64,000 nucleotides of DNA, taken from contig NZ_JAJKBG010000007.1 in NCBI RefSeq assembly GCF_022750635.1, forward strand, positions 1 to 64,000. The letters run 5' to 3'. The stretch comes from Brevundimonas pishanensis (lineage in GTDB: Bacteria; Pseudomonadota; Alphaproteobacteria; Caulobacterales; Caulobacteraceae). Below the pieces are notes generated by a model that was not told the origin of the DNA, made no database searches, and saw nothing but the letters and a program-made list of their open reading frames with translations. The position numbers and the translations under genes were made by a program. Numbering within the stretch: position 1 is the first letter of the stretch; each line of letters starts with the position of its first letter. This document shows, in pieces, positions 63,815-64,000 of the stretch.

Positions 63815-64000
63815 ATGCGTGTCGCGTCTGATGTCCTGGGCCTGATTGGCAATACCCCCTTGGTGCGGCTTAAGGCTGCGTCGGAGGCGACGGGGTGTGA
63901 CATCTATGGCAAGGCCGAGTTTCTGAATGCGGGGCAGTCGATCAAGGATCGGGCTGCCCTCAGCATTATCCTGAAAGCGCGGGCCAGCGGGGCGTTGAAG
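63815..64000 (+). CDS. cysK: Cysteine synthase (5' part, runs off the window)
   Basis: The first 62 codons of a PLP-dependent O-acetylserine sulfhydrylase. LGLIGNTPLVRLKAASEATGCDIYGKAEFLNAGQSIKDRAAL contains the asparagine loop and the PLP lysine in SIKDR. The usual family glycine-asparagine-proline-glycine-S pattern is present in the form NAGQS. Whether it is CysK or a cystathionine beta-synthase-like paralogue needs the missing remainder. Confidence 0.85.
   Translation, partial: MRVASDVLGLIGNTPLVRLKAASEATGCDIYGKAEFLNAGQSIKDRAALSIILKARASGALK

Noticed and set aside
63305-63815. CRISPR-Cas remnant
   Set aside because: The small protein resembles Cas2, but no direct-repeat array and no cas1 or effector gene is seen within the window.

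Overview
The window looks like chromosomal core DNA of a Caulobacterales alphaproteobacterium, nearest in character to Brevundimonas, Caulobacter or Asticcacaulis. The evidence is high GC, many TTG/GTG starts coupled to upstream stops, an apparent PopA orthologue (cyclic-di-GMP cell-cycle effector), the ntrY-ntrX-dat-hfq-hflX order, a pyruvate dehydrogenase operon in which both E1-beta and E2 carry lipoyl domains, and a small DUF5076-like gene between them. I see no rRNA, tRNA, CRISPR array, insertion sequence or prophage. Nearly all genes are housekeeping.

Layout. 0.1-1.2 kb: thiamine thiazole genes thiS-thiG. 1.3-6.3 kb (minus): a DsbA-like oxidoreductase, an M48 peptidase with a repeat-rich C-terminus, and RNase E with a structured 5' leader. 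6.8-9.2 kb: septal amidase AmiC, a NYN-domain protein and FolK. 9.3-18.5 kb: one long plus-strand run, rpoZ-rsh-LOG-pyrE-pdxJ-acpS-lepB-rnc-era-serine hydrolase; from acpS on most starts overlap or nearly touch the preceding stop. 18.5-30.5 kb: a CoA-transferase, recO facing recG, sdhE-mfd, a fused membrane/spermidine-synthase-like protein, and a CinA C-terminal domain protein coupled to a TusA-like protein. 30.5-35.2 kb: YihY, PopA, IspDF, DusB.

35.2-45.8 kb: the NtrY/NtrX two-component pair, D-amino-acid aminotransferase, Hfq, HflX and a Na+/H+ antiporter face DUF1643, MazG and a GPH-type symporter. ntrB and ntrC, which I recall lying between dusB and ntrY in Caulobacter, are absent. 45.9-54.5 kb: a VanY-like peptidase with a small HExxH protein, WrbA, an extradiol dioxygenase, DoxX, an acyl-adenylating ligase, LipA, a RatA/COQ10 protein, an FAD oxidoreductase and a secreted beta-propeller protein. 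54.7-62.9 kb: rpmF, a secreted hypothetical, enolase, FtsB, then pdhA-pdhB-DUF5076-pdhC-lpdA. Enolase, the PDH complex and LipA form a lower-glycolysis and lipoate neighbourhood.

62.9-64 kb: a DUF3606-like gene, an AT-rich orphan resembling the Cas2/VapD small ferredoxin-fold family and likely acquired horizontally, and the 5' part of cysK.

The most useful leads are the AT-rich Cas2-like orphan, PopA with a degenerate GGDEF active site but an intact I-site, the missing ntrBC beside a GAFTGA-less NtrX, possible CtrA boxes before amiC, ftsB and popA, a near-ideal Shine-Dalgarno placed for a CTG start of rsh, and the unusual leader of the PDH operon. No clearly new multi-gene system was found.
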